In this document: piece after piece, positions 33,688 to 43,191 of the stretch
Layout: each line of letters begins with the position of its first letter
Position numbering within the stretch: position 1 is the stretch's first letter
Translations under genes and position numbers: made by a program
Notes under the pieces: generated by a model
The model's database searches: none
Told to the model about the DNA's origin: nothing
What the model saw: only the letters and a program-made list of their open reading frames with translations
Assembly: GCA_003134655.1 (NCBI GenBank)
Contig: PLBY01000131.1
Coordinates: 45,441 to 109,440 of the forward strand
Source of the DNA: Acidobacteriaceae bacterium
GTDB taxonomy: Bacteria; Acidobacteriota; Terriglobia; Terriglobales; Acidobacteriaceae
DNA: 64,000 nucleotides
Direction of reading: 5' to 3'

Positions 33688-35754
33688 ATGAGAACAAACC
33701 ACGCCGTTCGTGCACTCAGTGCTCTGCTCCTGCTGCTAATCGTGTGGTTAGTTGGGACAGGTGCGGTCCAAGCACAATTCGCGCAGAAACGCGACACCAT
33801 CAAGATCGACTCGTCCGGTTTTCCCGCCGACATCAAGAAGGGCTATCGTCTATTTGGTACGAAGTGTGCGGAGTGCCACGGACTGGATACGAGCCTGCGG
33901 CCAACTATGTCTGCCAGCCAATGGCCGGGTGAAGTGAAGCGAATGCAGGCGATGCCAAGCGCACAATTCAATGACGCGCAAGCCAAAGCGATCATTGATT
34001 TTCTGCTCTACTACGAGGCGAATCGTAAGTCGCTTAACAAGTCGAAAGATCAGGTTGGAGCTTCAGGAGCCGGTGGTGCTGGAAGCCAACTGTACGAAAC
34101 ACAAGGTTGTGCCAGTTGCCATGCCCTCGGTGGAAAGGGAGGCACTTCTGGTCCATCCCTGACCGATGTTGGCAAACGGCTCTCCAAGGAACAACTGACA
34201 GAAGTGATACGGAAAGGCAAATCTTCCATGCCCCCGCTTCCCGCTGGGACAACGGATGAACAGCTAAAAGACCTGGTTGATTTCCTGGCGGGCGACAACA
34301 AGCAGCCGCAAAAACAAACCGCCGGCACGGAGAAAAAGCCAGAAGCCCCAACCGCTCAAGAATCGAAACCGGCGGCTCAAGCCGCACCTTCAGGAACCGA
34401 ATCCAAGCCTGCGGCCGAAGCTGGAGCTTCGGGAGGAGCCGGGGGTGCTGGCAATCAACTGTACCAAACACAAGGGTGCGCCCGTTGCCATGCCCTCGGT
34501 GGCAAGGGAGGCACTTCGGGTCCATCCCTGACCGATGTTAGCAAACGGCTCTCCAAGGAACAACTGATAGAAGTGATACGGAAAGGCAAGTCTTCCATGC
34601 CTCCGCTTCCTGCGGGAACGACGGAACAGCAGGTCAAAGACTTGGTTGATTTTCTCGTGGGGCCCACTAACCAGCCGCAAAAACAAGGTGCCGACACACA
34701 GAAAAAGCCTGAACCGCCAACAGATCAAACATCCGCGCCAGCGGCGCAAGCTGGAGCTTCAGGAACCGGCGCCGCCGGGCGTCAAGTCTACGATAAGCAA
34801 GGCTGCACCAAATGCCACGCCATCGCCGGAAAAGGCGGCACCTCGGGTCCGTCCCTGAGCGATGTTGGCAAACGGCTCTCCAAGGAACAACTGACAGAAG
34901 TGATACGGAAAGGCAAGTCTTCCATGCCTCCGCTTCCCGCAGGAACGACGGAGCAAAAGGTAAAAGACCTGGTTGATTTTCTCATGGGCCCCACTAACCA
35001 GCCGCAAAAAGAAGGTACCCGCACGCAGAAAGAGCCTGAAACCTCTACAGATCAAGAATCCCGTCGCTCACGTCCGCCCTCTGTCGAAGAGGTCGAGAAC
35101 TTGAGCGCTGATGCCACGAACCATGGAGCAATGCTACTTTCCGGTACACTTTTGCTTCTGATAGCGGTCACCGCGATTCTGATCGGAGTGCTCGTGTTTC
35201 GCCCGGGTCTGACCGCCACCCAAGATGGAAAGATCCTGGCCTTTTTCGGACTGTTTCTCCTGCCGCTGATCTGCGCGGGGTTAGGCACCACCTACCACAT
35301 CGATCGCTCCAAGAGTACGAAGTTTTGCCTATCCTGTCATGAGATGGAACCGTTCGGAAAGAGCCTGTTGGTGGATGACCCCACTCATCTGCCCGCCGCC
35401 CACTTTCAAAACCACCGCGTTCCCGCCGGCGAAGCCTGTTTTGCCTGTCATACCAACTACGCGATGTTTGGCGGCTTCCGCGAAAAGATACAGGGACTAA
35501 GAGAAGTCTATGTGCACTATCTCGGCAAGCCGCCGGTCCCTGAGGCGATTCGACTCTCCGAACCGTTTAACAATCGCGAATGTTTGCATTGCCATCTGGG
35601 CGCTCGATCGTTTGAACAAGGCGCGACGCACACGGCGAACCCGTACTTGCTTGCCGCGGTGAAGGGCAACCAAGTTTCATGCCTTTCGTGCCACAAGGCT
35701 ATTCACAACGTCGCAGAACTGAATAACGCCAAATTCTGGAAGGGAACTCCGTAA
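33688..35754 (+). CDS. Eight-haem modular cytochrome: class I domains fused to NapC/NirT-like tetrahaem
   Basis: The 688-residue protein has a signal peptide, a first monohaem domain (CAECH near residue 60), then three near-identical tandem monohaem domains (CASCH, CARCH, CTKCH). Each of these continues GGKGGTSGPSL or similar, RLSKEQL and SSMPPLPAGTT, joined by Pro/Ala/Lys linkers. A transmembrane helix at about 476-505 (MLLSGTLLLLIAVTAILIGV) and a second (ILAFFGLFLLPLICAGLG) follow. The C-terminus has four more CxxCH (CLSCH, CFACH, CLHCH, CLSCH) in the spacing of NapC/NirT quinol dehydrogenases. It starts 14 bases after the Cyc2-like gene. It could carry electrons between quinone pool and periplasm. 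The start at 33688 rests on the signal sequence; its ribosome site is weak. Confidence 0.88.
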   Translation: MRTNHAVRALSALLLLLIVWLVGTGAVQAQFAQKRDTIKIDSSGFPADIKKGYRLFGTKCAECHGLDTSLRPTMSASQWPGEVKRMQAMPSAQFNDAQAKAIIDFLLYYEANRKSLNKSKDQVGASGAGGAGSQLYETQGCASCHALGGKGGTSGPSLTDVGKRLSKEQLTEVIRKGKSSMPPLPAGTTDEQLKDLVDFLAGDNKQPQKQTAGTEKKPEAPTAQESKPAAQAAPSGTESKPAAEAGASGGAGGAGNQLYQTQGCARCHALGGKGGTSGPSLTDVSKRLSKEQLIEVIRKGKSSMPPLPAGTTEQQVKDLVDFLVGPTNQPQKQGADTQKKPEPPTDQTSAPAAQAGASGTGAAGRQVYDKQGCTKCHAIAGKGGTSGPSLSDVGKRLSKEQLTEVIRKGKSSMPPLPAGTTEQKVKDLVDFLMGPTNQPQKEGTRTQKEPETSTDQESRRSRPPSVEEVENLSADATNHGAMLLSGTLLLLIAVTAILIGVLVFRPGLTATQDGKILAFFGLFLLPLICAGLGTTYHIDRSKSTKFCLSCHEMEPFGKSLLVDDPTHLPAAHFQNHRVPAGEACFACHTNYAMFGGFREKIQGLREVYVHYLGKPPVPEAIRLSEPFNNRECLHCHLGARSFEQGATHTANPYLLAAVKGNQVSCLSCHKAIHNVAELNNAKFWKGTP
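34051..35050 (+). repeat. Three in-gene tandem repeats encoding monohaem domains
   Basis: Three units, with haem codons at about 34108, 34478 and 34803, are almost identical for over 200 bases each (from the haem motif through the AAAGACCTGGTTGATTTCCT-like end). They differ mainly in Ala/Pro linker length, giving spacings of about 370 and 325 bases. The similarity at synonymous sites indicates recent expansion and makes copy number prone to change. Confidence 0.9.
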
Positions 35755-35963
35755 TGTTCAACCCACAACCTCTCCAACGACGGCTGCAATTAGCGGGAAG
35801 TTTTCTGATCCTTGCGCTTCTCATTGAAGCCCTCACTGTGCTATGGACTCGCCCTGTCGCATTCGTAGTCTTTGTCGGTCTCAGCGGTGTGCTGTTCGCC
35901 GGCGGCATAATTCTCTATTTGTATTCGCTGGTGAGCTTCAAAGGAGCGTCCTCGAAGCAGTAA
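35754..35963 (+). CDS. Small two-helix membrane protein of haem operon
   Basis: The 69-residue protein begins in a TAATG overlap with the cytochrome stop, showing translational coupling. It has two helices (LAGSFLILALLIEALTVLWT and FVVFVGLSGVLFAGGIILYL) and short polar ends. No cofactor ligand is apparent. It may help assemble or anchor the NapC-like cytochrome. The family is not recognised. Confidence 0.75.
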   Translation: MFNPQPLQRRLQLAGSFLILALLIEALTVLWTRPVAFVVFVGLSGVLFAGGIILYLYSLVSFKGASSKQ

Positions 35964-36025
35964 GAGCACAACAGGTCAGTTGAATCATTGCGACATGGGA
36001 GATTAACTTGCGATCCCGAACGTAG

Positions 36026-36430
36026 TTGAGTGAATCATTGACCTGCCTTCTCAAATTCGTTGCGGTGCTGCTGATGGGTAGTTTGCTAGTAGTTCCAGCT
36101 TCAGGGGTCGGGGCTTGCCTGCTGCAGAGCCTCGCAGCCCGTCACTGTACGCCGCATTGCCCGATGATAATGGACATGCAATCGGGGTCACAGATCGCGG
36201 GACAGCCCACGCGATGCGATGGTTTTTGCTGCCAGATGCCCGCCGCTCCACCGGTCCCAAGAAAGGTTACGTTCACTAGCGAGAATTGGGGACAGGTACA
36301 GAGTCCTCACCTTCAATCCGCTGGTGTGGCTATCCTTCCGCCTGTTGTAGATGACACTACCTTTCCCGAGAGAGCACCTTCCCCGAACAGTTCGTTGCAC
36401 CAAGCACTGCTCTGCACTTTCGTGATTTAG
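36026..36430 (+). CDS. Small secreted Cys/Met-rich protein (paralogue of 2026 gene)
   Basis: The frame opens with a TTG at 36026, and an ATG at 36074 is too late to keep the whole signal, so a TTG start is likely. LLKFVAVLLMGSLLVVPASG is the export signal. The mature part has ARHCTPHCPMIMDM, CDGFCCQM and ends LLCTFVI. It matches the protein at 2026-2409 in the H-C, C-x-M-I-x-M, C-C and C-terminal LCTF[LV]I features and likewise precedes cusC. Copper binding is inferred. The start codon is the least certain part. Confidence 0.6.
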   Translation: MSESLTCLLKFVAVLLMGSLLVVPASGVGACLLQSLAARHCTPHCPMIMDMQSGSQIAGQPTRCDGFCCQMPAAPPVPRKVTFTSENWGQVQSPHLQSAGVAILPPVVDDTTFPERAPSPNSSLHQALLCTFVI

Positions 36431-36439
36431 TCACTCCTA

Positions 36440-36459
36440 CCCGAAGAAATCGATTCGGG
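36440..36459 (+). promoter_or_regulatory. Short hairpin in cusC2 leader
   Basis: CCCGAA (36440-36445) pairs with TTCGGG (36454-36459) around GAAATCGA, 44 bases before the second cusC ATG. It is in the same place as, but weaker than and unrelated in sequence to, the 12-bp hairpin before the first cusC. No T-tract follows. Confidence 0.4.
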
Positions 36460-36503
36460 GGCGTCGAAAATATCGAGTTTACGACCCAGAGAGAGAGTTG
36501 CTC

Positions 36504-37823
36504 ATGACCAAGAAAACAAAAGTACTAGTTCTGATTGGCTTCGGTTGTCTTGCCATTGGCAATAGCGCCGGGCAGCAACCGCCAATCTCAGTGACCGTCC
36601 AGTCACCCTCAACCGCTGTACCGGCCCAGACCGCCGATCAATTTTCCGTTGGTTTGGACGCACTGGTCGCTGAAGCTTTGCAAAAGAACCCCGGAATTCA
36701 AAGCGCGCTGAGGCAAGTGGAAGCTCTGCGTCACCGCGTGCCACAAGTAAAGACACTGCCGGACCCCCAAGTTTCCGTCGGATGGGCGGGGAACATAGCG
36801 CCTTTCAGCGTGCAACACGGCGACCCCTCCAGCTATCGCGGCGTAGGTGCGAGCCAGGCGCTTCCTTATCCAGGCAAGCTCAAACTTCGCGGCGAAATCG
36901 CCGATCGAGAAGCGGAGGCGGCGTGGTGGAACTATGAAGCGGCCCGGCGCAAGCTGGTTGCCGATGTAAAATCGGCTTACTTCGACTATTTTGCCGCTTC
37001 CAAGGCGGTTGAGATCACCAAGAAGAACAAAGACCTGCTGCAAAAACTGTCAAGCATTGCCGAGGCGCGGTATCGGGTCGGCAAAGGGGTTCAGCAAGAC
37101 GTTCTCAGGTCCCAGGTGGAGATATCGCTTCTGCTACAACGACTGACCGTCTTCGAGCAGCAGCAGGCAACTGGACAAGCCAGGTTGAATACGCTCTTAT
37201 ACCGCGATCCGGAGGCCCCACTACCTTCGCCCGCCTCGTTCGAGTGCGCTCAGATCGACCACTCGCTCGATGAACTCTACACGTTGGCCCGTGAACAGGA
37301 CACGGGTCTGCAGCGCGAACAGCGCATGATCGAACGCGACCAGTATGCGGTCAATCTGGCCCACAAGGATTATCTGCCTGACTTCGGCGTGAGCTACATG
37401 TACCAGCAGCGGCCTGACTTGCCCGATATGCACGGGTTTACCTTCACGGCCAACATCCCGATTTATTACCGGACCAAACAGAGAGAAGGTGTGCGCGAAG
37501 CAGCAGCGCAACTCGCCAGCTCACAGCGGAGCAAGGAAAACCAGCAGACGGAACTGTACTTCGCAGTCAAACAACAATACCTGCTCGCGAAATCGTCAGA
37601 GCAACTGCTAAAGCTCTACTCGAAGGCAATTGTGCCCCAGTCCTCGCTTGCCCTGGAGTCTTCGATGGCTTCCTATCAAGTGGGCACGGTGGATTTCCTA
37701 ACACTACTCACGAACTTCACCGTGGTACTGGACTATGAGGTGAGCTACTACCGTGAGCTGGCCAATTACCAAATGGCGCTCGCAAACCTGGAGCCACTGG
37801 TGGGGGTGGAGTTGACGAAATGA
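36504..37823 (+). CDS. cusC: CusC-like TolC-family outer-membrane efflux protein (copy 2)
   Basis: The ATG at 36504 (439 residues) follows a purine-rich GAGAGAG leader. After the signal peptide (KVLVLIGFGCLAIGNSAG) the protein is nearly identical to the copy at 3140-4450, from ALRQVEALRHRVPQ to the shared end ANLEPLVGVELTK. It forms the outer-membrane channel of the second pump. The conservation is far higher than between the paired cusB or cusA genes, suggesting gene conversion or strong constraint. Ten bases separate it from cusB2. Confidence 0.9.
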   Translation: MTKKTKVLVLIGFGCLAIGNSAGQQPPISVTVQSPSTAVPAQTADQFSVGLDALVAEALQKNPGIQSALRQVEALRHRVPQVKTLPDPQVSVGWAGNIAPFSVQHGDPSSYRGVGASQALPYPGKLKLRGEIADREAEAAWWNYEAARRKLVADVKSAYFDYFAASKAVEITKKNKDLLQKLSSIAEARYRVGKGVQQDVLRSQVEISLLLQRLTVFEQQQATGQARLNTLLYRDPEAPLPSPASFECAQIDHSLDELYTLAREQDTGLQREQRMIERDQYAVNLAHKDYLPDFGVSYMYQQRPDLPDMHGFTFTANIPIYYRTKQREGVREAAAQLASSQRSKENQQTELYFAVKQQYLLAKSSEQLLKLYSKAIVPQSSLALESSMASYQVGTVDFLTLLTNFTVVLDYEVSYYRELANYQMALANLEPLVGVELTK

Positions 37824-37833
37824 ATAAGGAGAC

Positions 37834-39129
37834 ATGATGACAATGCCCATTCGTAAGAGTCTCGTTCTTTTTGGGGCTGCAATATTTGTCCTGGGAACCG
37901 CAACTGGAAGTCTGATCGTTTACCGCTACCAGAGGCGCCAGTCTGCCTCCCAGCATGTGGAGGCCGCCGTAGCACCCCAACAGCCGAAGGCGCAAACTTC
38001 CGCACCGATGGCCGGTATGGAAGGAATGAGCACGCCCGCAAACACAGGTTCCGCGGATGCTGTGGCGTCCGCTGCGTCCAAAAACACCATGGTGCCAGGG
38101 ACGGTGATGTTGAACCCTGCTTCCCAGCAGTTGATTGGTGTCCGCTATACCGAGGCGCGCCAGGCGGACATGAAGCGTACCCTACGCACAGTCGGCGTTG
38201 TGCAGATGGATGACGAAAAGATTTCTCGTGTCCACGTGAAGATCGCGGGGTGGGTCGAGAAAGTGTACCTCGACTCCGTAGGTAAGTTGATCAAGAAGGG
38301 CGAGCCGTTGTTCGCCCTCTATAGTCCGGACTTGGTGTCAACAGAACAAGAGTATCTCATCGCGCGCAAAGGTCAGGAGTATCTGTCTAAATCGCCATAT
38401 GCTGAAGTCGTATCGGGGGCTGACTCTCTTCTTCGCGCTACGCGGGACCGCCTGCAGCTCTGGGGCGTCACAGATGCACAGATTCGCACGCTCGATGACT
38501 CAGGAAAGGCCGAACGCACGATGACGCTTTATTCACCTATCGATGGCTTTGTCATGACTCGTAACGCCTACCCACAGTCGTACGTGACCCCGGAAACCGA
38601 CCTCTACGATATCGCCGATCTCTCGACCATTTGGGTTTACGTGGACATCTACGAATATGAGGCGCCGTACGTCCATATTGGCCAACCTGCCGCGATGCAG
38701 TTGAGTTACTTCCCAGGCAAGAACTACCGCGGACGTGTGACCTACGTCTATCCCACCTTGGATCCGAAGACGCGCACCATCAAAGTCAGGCTAGAGTTTC
38801 CGAACCCCAATTACGGATTGAAACCCGAGATGTATGCGGACGTCCAACTAACAATCGATTACGGGAGGCAGGTCGTCGTGCCTAGCGAGGCCGTGCTCAA
38901 TTCAGGAACACGTCAGCTCGTGTTCATCGCCAAGCCGGGAGGTTATTTCGAGCCAAGAGAGATTAAAGTCGGAGACCAGTTTGACGGGCAATATGTCGTG
39001 CTGGCGGGCCTTAAGCCGCGCGAAAAGATTGTCGCTTCCGGGAACTTTCTGATCGATTCGGAGAGCAGCCTGGGCGCGGCTCAGCAGGGGATGGCGGGGA
39101 TGTCCGGAATGTCAGCTGAGAAAAAGTAG
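37834..39129 (+). CDS. cusB: CusB-like RND membrane-fusion protein (copy 2)
   Basis: The 431-residue adaptor begins at the ATG at 37834 with AAGGAG upstream. It has an anchor helix (SLVLFGAAIFVLGTATGSLI), a Met motif MAGMEGM, and then the adaptor core (NPASQQLIGVRYTEAR, LDSVGKLIKKGEPLF, LYSPIDGFVMTRNAYPQ, DLSTIWVYVDIYEYE). The two heavy-metal-binding modules of CusB1 are absent. It ends in a Met-rich tail (GMAGMSGMSAEKK), which may bind Cu(I) instead. It links CusA2 and CusC2 in the periplasm. Confidence 0.9.
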   Translation: MMTMPIRKSLVLFGAAIFVLGTATGSLIVYRYQRRQSASQHVEAAVAPQQPKAQTSAPMAGMEGMSTPANTGSADAVASAASKNTMVPGTVMLNPASQQLIGVRYTEARQADMKRTLRTVGVVQMDDEKISRVHVKIAGWVEKVYLDSVGKLIKKGEPLFALYSPDLVSTEQEYLIARKGQEYLSKSPYAEVVSGADSLLRATRDRLQLWGVTDAQIRTLDDSGKAERTMTLYSPIDGFVMTRNAYPQSYVTPETDLYDIADLSTIWVYVDIYEYEAPYVHIGQPAAMQLSYFPGKNYRGRVTYVYPTLDPKTRTIKVRLEFPNPNYGLKPEMYADVQLTIDYGRQVVVPSEAVLNSGTRQLVFIAKPGGYFEPREIKVGDQFDGQYVVLAGLKPREKIVASGNFLIDSESSLGAAQQGMAGMSGMSAEKK

Positions 39130-39182
39130 GAAGGTCGAAATGCGAAAGAACAACTGCGATTGCTATTGCTGCGGAGCTTGCC

Positions 39183-42100
39183 ATGATTGAAAAGAGCATT
39201 GAATGGAGCTCCAGGAATAAGTTCTTCATCTTCCTGGGTGTGTTTTTTACGGTGGCCGCTGGTCTATGGGCTGTGAAAAACACTCCGCTCGACGCCATTC
39301 CCGACCTGTCAGACATTCAAGTGATCGTGTTCACAAATTGGCCGGGACGCAGCCCCGATCTCGTTGAAGACCAAGTTACCTACACCATCGTAACGGCCCT
39401 TATCTCTGCCCCGCACGTGAAGGTCGTTCGAGGCTATTCGTTCTTTGGGCTGTCCTTCGTTTACGTGATCTTCGAGGACGGAACGGATCTTTACTGGGCA
39501 CGATCGAGAGTTGTCGAATACATGCAGGGTATCCAAGGAAATCTTCCTGCAGGCGTTACGCCCACGCTGGGTCCGGACGCGACCGGGGTTGGCTGGACCT
39601 ACATGTACGCTCTGGTGGACAAGAGCGGAAAGTACGATCTTGCTCAACTTCGGACCCTGCAGGATTGGCACGTGCAATATTTGCTAAGAGCGGTACCCGG
39701 AGTTTCGGAAGTGGCCAGCGTTGGCGGGTTCGTCAAGCAGTATCAGGTGGACATCAATCCGAGCACGCTGCTGGCCTACCATCTGCCGATTAACTCGGTT
39801 ATCGCCGCCATTCGCCGCAGCAATAACGACGTTGGGGGAGGCGTGGTGGAATATACGGGCCGGGAATACATGGTCCGGGGTCTAGGCTACCTTCAACAGG
39901 TTGAGGATCTTCAAAAGGTCGTGGTGGGGACCAACGACGGCGGCACTCCCATCTACCTACGCGACATTGCGGACGTCCACCTCGGTCCGGAGATGCGGCG
40001 CGGATTCGCTGAACTCAATGGCGAGGGGCAAGTCGCTGGCGGGGTTGTCATTTCGCGATATGGAGTAAATGCTCTGGGGGTTCTCAATCAAATTAAGCAG
40101 AAGGTCGCTGAGATCAACAACGGCGGGTTACCGAAGGGCGTGCAGATTGTCCCCGTCTACGATCGCTCAGACCTGATCCTGCGTTCGGTATCGACGTTGA
40201 AGCAGAAGTTGATCGAGGAGATGATCATAGTCAGTTTGGTCTGCCTGCTTTTCCTCTTCCACTTTCGGAGCGCTATGGTCGCCATCGTCACTCTGCTGGT
40301 CGCCATCCTCATGATGCTGCTGGCGATGTACTTTCTCCACTTGAGCTCAAATATTATGTCGCTCGGCGGGATTGCAATCGCGATCGGAGCAATGGTTGAT
40401 GGGGCTATTGTAATGATCGAGAACGCGCACACACGTCTCGAAAAATGGGAGCAGGACGGACGGAAAGGCAACCGGGACTTAGTCATAATAGAGGCTGCGA
40501 AGGAAGTCGGTAAGCCCCTCTTCTTCTCTTTGCTGATCATTGCAGTCTCTTTTATTCCCGTATTTACGCTTGAAGCGCAAGAAGGACGCCTGTTCCGGCC
40601 TCTCGCCTACACCAAGACCTTTTCGATGGCCTTTGCCGCGCTGCTCTCAGTCACGCTGGTTCCGGTGCTGATGCTGCTCTTCATCCGGGGAAAAATTGCG
40701 CCTCAAGCCAAGAACCCGATCAACCGCTTCCTCATCTGGGCATATAAGCCCTTTGTCCATCTGGCATTGCGGTTCCCGAAAATAGTGTTGCTTTTGGCAC
40801 TGGCCGCATTGGCCCTGAGTGTCCTTCCATTCGTTAGGCTAGGCTCCGAGTTCATGCCTCCGCTTTCCGAGGGCAGCCTGCTCTACATGCCCTCGGGGCT
40901 TCCAGGGATGTCCATTACCAAAGCTTTGGAAGTGACTCAGATCGAGGACAAGATAATTAAACAATTTCCCGAAGTCCTCTCAGTGTTCGGGAAAGCGGGA
41001 CGTGCGAGAACGTCGACCGATCCTGCTCCTCCGGAGATGGGTGAGGCCACGATAATCTTGAAACCTGAGGAGAGTTGGCCGAAGGGCATGACGTCCGAGA
41101 AACTCGTGAATGATTTGGATACCGCACTCAAGGTTCCGGGTGTGTCGAACTCCTGGACAATGCCCATCAAGGGCCGAACGGACATGCTCTCCACTGGCAT
41201 TCGTACTCCAATCGGCATCAAAATTTTCGGGCCCGATCTCAATATAACCCAGCAGATTGGCAAGCAGATCGAAGATGTTCTTCGCAACATTCCAGGCACT
41301 CGCAATGTCTACGCGGAGCGAGTCGTTAGTGGTTACTACGAGGACTTCAAAGTCGATAGGGACGCCGTGGCGAGATACGGCTTGACCGTTGGAGACGTTG
41401 AGGATGTTATCGAGTCTGCCATCGGTGGCATGAACATCAGCACGACCATCGAGGGGCGAGAGCGTTTCCCAGTCAACGTCCGCTACCTTCGTGACTATCG
41501 GAGCGACCCGCAGGCACTCGACCGGGTATTGGTGGCGACCCCGGGCGGCGCCCAGGTGCCCATAACGCAGCTTGCCAAAATTAGCCTCACCATGGGTCCA
41601 CCCGTCATCAAGAGTGAGGACGCCCAATTGGTGGGCTACGTTTATGTTGATGTGACCGGGGTCGACATCGGGACGTATGTACAACGAGCGATGCAGGTCG
41701 TTCAGCAGAAGGTCAATATTCCTGCGGGCCACCGGCTGGAATGGAGCGGCCAATGGGAATACATGCAGCGCGCGAAAGAAACGCTTAAATATGTCGTTCC
41801 CCTCACTCTGCTGATTATTCTGGTTCTCCTGTACTCAAATTTTAACTCTGTCGCCAAGACATTGATTGTCATGCTGTCGGTTCCATTCGCCCTGATTGGA
41901 GGTATCTGGTTCATCTATTTGCTGCACTACAACACGAGTGTAGCGGTGTGGGTGGGCTTCATCGCATTGGCGGGCGTGGCGGCAGAGACCGGTGTTGTGA
42001 TGATCGTCTATCTGGACGAAGTGTACGAACGCCGGCTCAAAGAAGGCAAGATGACTACTGCCAAAGATCTGTATGACGCCATCATCGAAGGCGCGGTGAT

Positions 42101-42341
42101 GCGCGTCCGTCCCAAGATGATGACGGTCACCGCGATCATGGCAGGTTTGCTGCCCATCATGTGGAGCCACGGAACCGGGGCTGACCTAATGAAACGTATA
42201 GCAGCGCCGATGGTCGGCGGCATGGTGACGTCTACTATCCTTACGCTGATTGTAATTCCCGTCATTTACGAGATGTGGCGCGGCTGGCAGATGCGCCACC
42301 AACAAAAGCAGCCAGCTGGCGGCAATGGCGCAAAAGGCTAG
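39183..42341 (+). CDS. cusA: CusA-like heavy-metal RND inner-membrane pump (copy 2)
   Basis: The 1052-residue pump starts at the ATG at 39183 with GGAG upstream. It has DAIPDLSDIQVIVFTNWPG, the proton-relay GAMVDGAIVMIEN, the second-half SEFMPPLSEGSLLYMP, and LAGVAAETGVVMIVYLDEVY in the C-terminal helices. It shares roughly half to three-fifths of its residues with CusA1 and keeps the usual GVAAETG where CusA1 has GVDAETA, so the two may differ in substrate or energetics. It is the last gene of the second cus cluster; its stop overlaps a minus-strand methyltransferase remnant. Confidence 0.92.
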   Translation: MIEKSIEWSSRNKFFIFLGVFFTVAAGLWAVKNTPLDAIPDLSDIQVIVFTNWPGRSPDLVEDQVTYTIVTALISAPHVKVVRGYSFFGLSFVYVIFEDGTDLYWARSRVVEYMQGIQGNLPAGVTPTLGPDATGVGWTYMYALVDKSGKYDLAQLRTLQDWHVQYLLRAVPGVSEVASVGGFVKQYQVDINPSTLLAYHLPINSVIAAIRRSNNDVGGGVVEYTGREYMVRGLGYLQQVEDLQKVVVGTNDGGTPIYLRDIADVHLGPEMRRGFAELNGEGQVAGGVVISRYGVNALGVLNQIKQKVAEINNGGLPKGVQIVPVYDRSDLILRSVSTLKQKLIEEMIIVSLVCLLFLFHFRSAMVAIVTLLVAILMMLLAMYFLHLSSNIMSLGGIAIAIGAMVDGAIVMIENAHTRLEKWEQDGRKGNRDLVIIEAAKEVGKPLFFSLLIIAVSFIPVFTLEAQEGRLFRPLAYTKTFSMAFAALLSVTLVPVLMLLFIRGKIAPQAKNPINRFLIWAYKPFVHLALRFPKIVLLLALAALALSVLPFVRLGSEFMPPLSEGSLLYMPSGLPGMSITKALEVTQIEDKIIKQFPEVLSVFGKAGRARTSTDPAPPEMGEATIILKPEESWPKGMTSEKLVNDLDTALKVPGVSNSWTMPIKGRTDMLSTGIRTPIGIKIFGPDLNITQQIGKQIEDVLRNIPGTRNVYAERVVSGYYEDFKVDRDAVARYGLTVGDVEDVIESAIGGMNISTTIEGRERFPVNVRYLRDYRSDPQALDRVLVATPGGAQVPITQLAKISLTMGPPVIKSEDAQLVGYVYVDVTGVDIGTYVQRAMQVVQQKVNIPAGHRLEWSGQWEYMQRAKETLKYVVPLTLLIILVLLYSNFNSVAKTLIVMLSVPFALIGGIWFIYLLHYNTSVAVWVGFIALAGVAAETGVVMIVYLDEVYERRLKEGKMTTAKDLYDAIIEGAVMRVRPKMMTVTAIMAGLLPIMWSHGTGADLMKRIAAPMVGGMVTSTILTLIVIPVIYEMWRGWQMRHQQKQPAGGNGAKG

Positions 42342-42975
42342 CCGCGACACACAAAAGAAGGAGCAAATGCGGAGCTGGGGTAACGTCCTGCGCCGCAGAA
42401 TATTCCTGCGGGGTTCAGCCGCCTCGGGCGCTGACGCGGGATTTGGTTTACAGCGAAGCCATCGAGAATTTGGACCCCGACAAAAACCAGCCTCATGGCA
42501 CGGCTTGTTGGTTTCCCCCAGTCAGCGACATGGAATTCTCCGCCCGGACGCAGAACGCGCAGAACTTCTCGCATGGCTTCCCGCTTCGAATCTGAGGGCA
42601 GGTGATGAAAAAACAAACTTGAGAGAACTCGGTCGAACGATTCAGCCCTATACGGCAGGGCCGATGCACGTCCTTGATCCAGTGCACCGCGACACCTGCC
42701 TCTTCCAGTTTCGCTCTAGCGAGTCTCAAGGCTTCCGAATCGGCATCCAACCCGAACACTTCAGCGCCAGGACGAGCCCGCTTTACGAGAACAGCGAGAG
42801 TGCCGGTTCCGCAGCCCAAGTCGAGGACTCGGTGTCCGTCTTGAATGCTCGCTTGCCGGAGTAACGCTCGCTTGAATTCATCCTCACGAGTAGTAAACCG
42901 GACAATGGGATCGTAGAACCGCGTCAGCCAGCGATATCCCAGTGCAGGAATGTAAGACTTCGACGATGGTTTCAT
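42338..42975 (-). pseudogene. Frameshifted class I SAM methyltransferase
   Basis: From the ATG at 42975 the frame encodes LGYRWLTRFYDPIVRFTTRE and the SAM-binding motif VLDLGCGTGTLAVL, then an acidic loop GLDADSEAL. After VHW (about 42677) homology continues one base out of frame as DQGRASALPYRAESFDRVLS, SLFFHHLPSDSKREAMREVL, RPGGEFHVADWGKP. Adding one G to the TGG would restore the UbiE-like protein. The last 40 codons also look corrupted. It is either a true pseudogene or a single-base sequence error. It converges on cusA2. Confidence 0.8.
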
Positions 42976-43191
42976 GTATTGCCTACATAACCTTGGGAAA
43001 CACGGGCGCAAAGCGAGCGAGCCTTGGATCTGTCACTCCGCTGTCCATGTCGAGTGCAGCCCGGTTTTCCGCCCCCCTCGGGGAACCGGTCTGCTCTCCA
43101 CTGGGACGCCGACGTGTCTCTGGAAAGGGACATTTACGTCGTCGTTCAGTGGACATCTTGATCACTTTCCTGGTGCTCACTAAACGCACTT

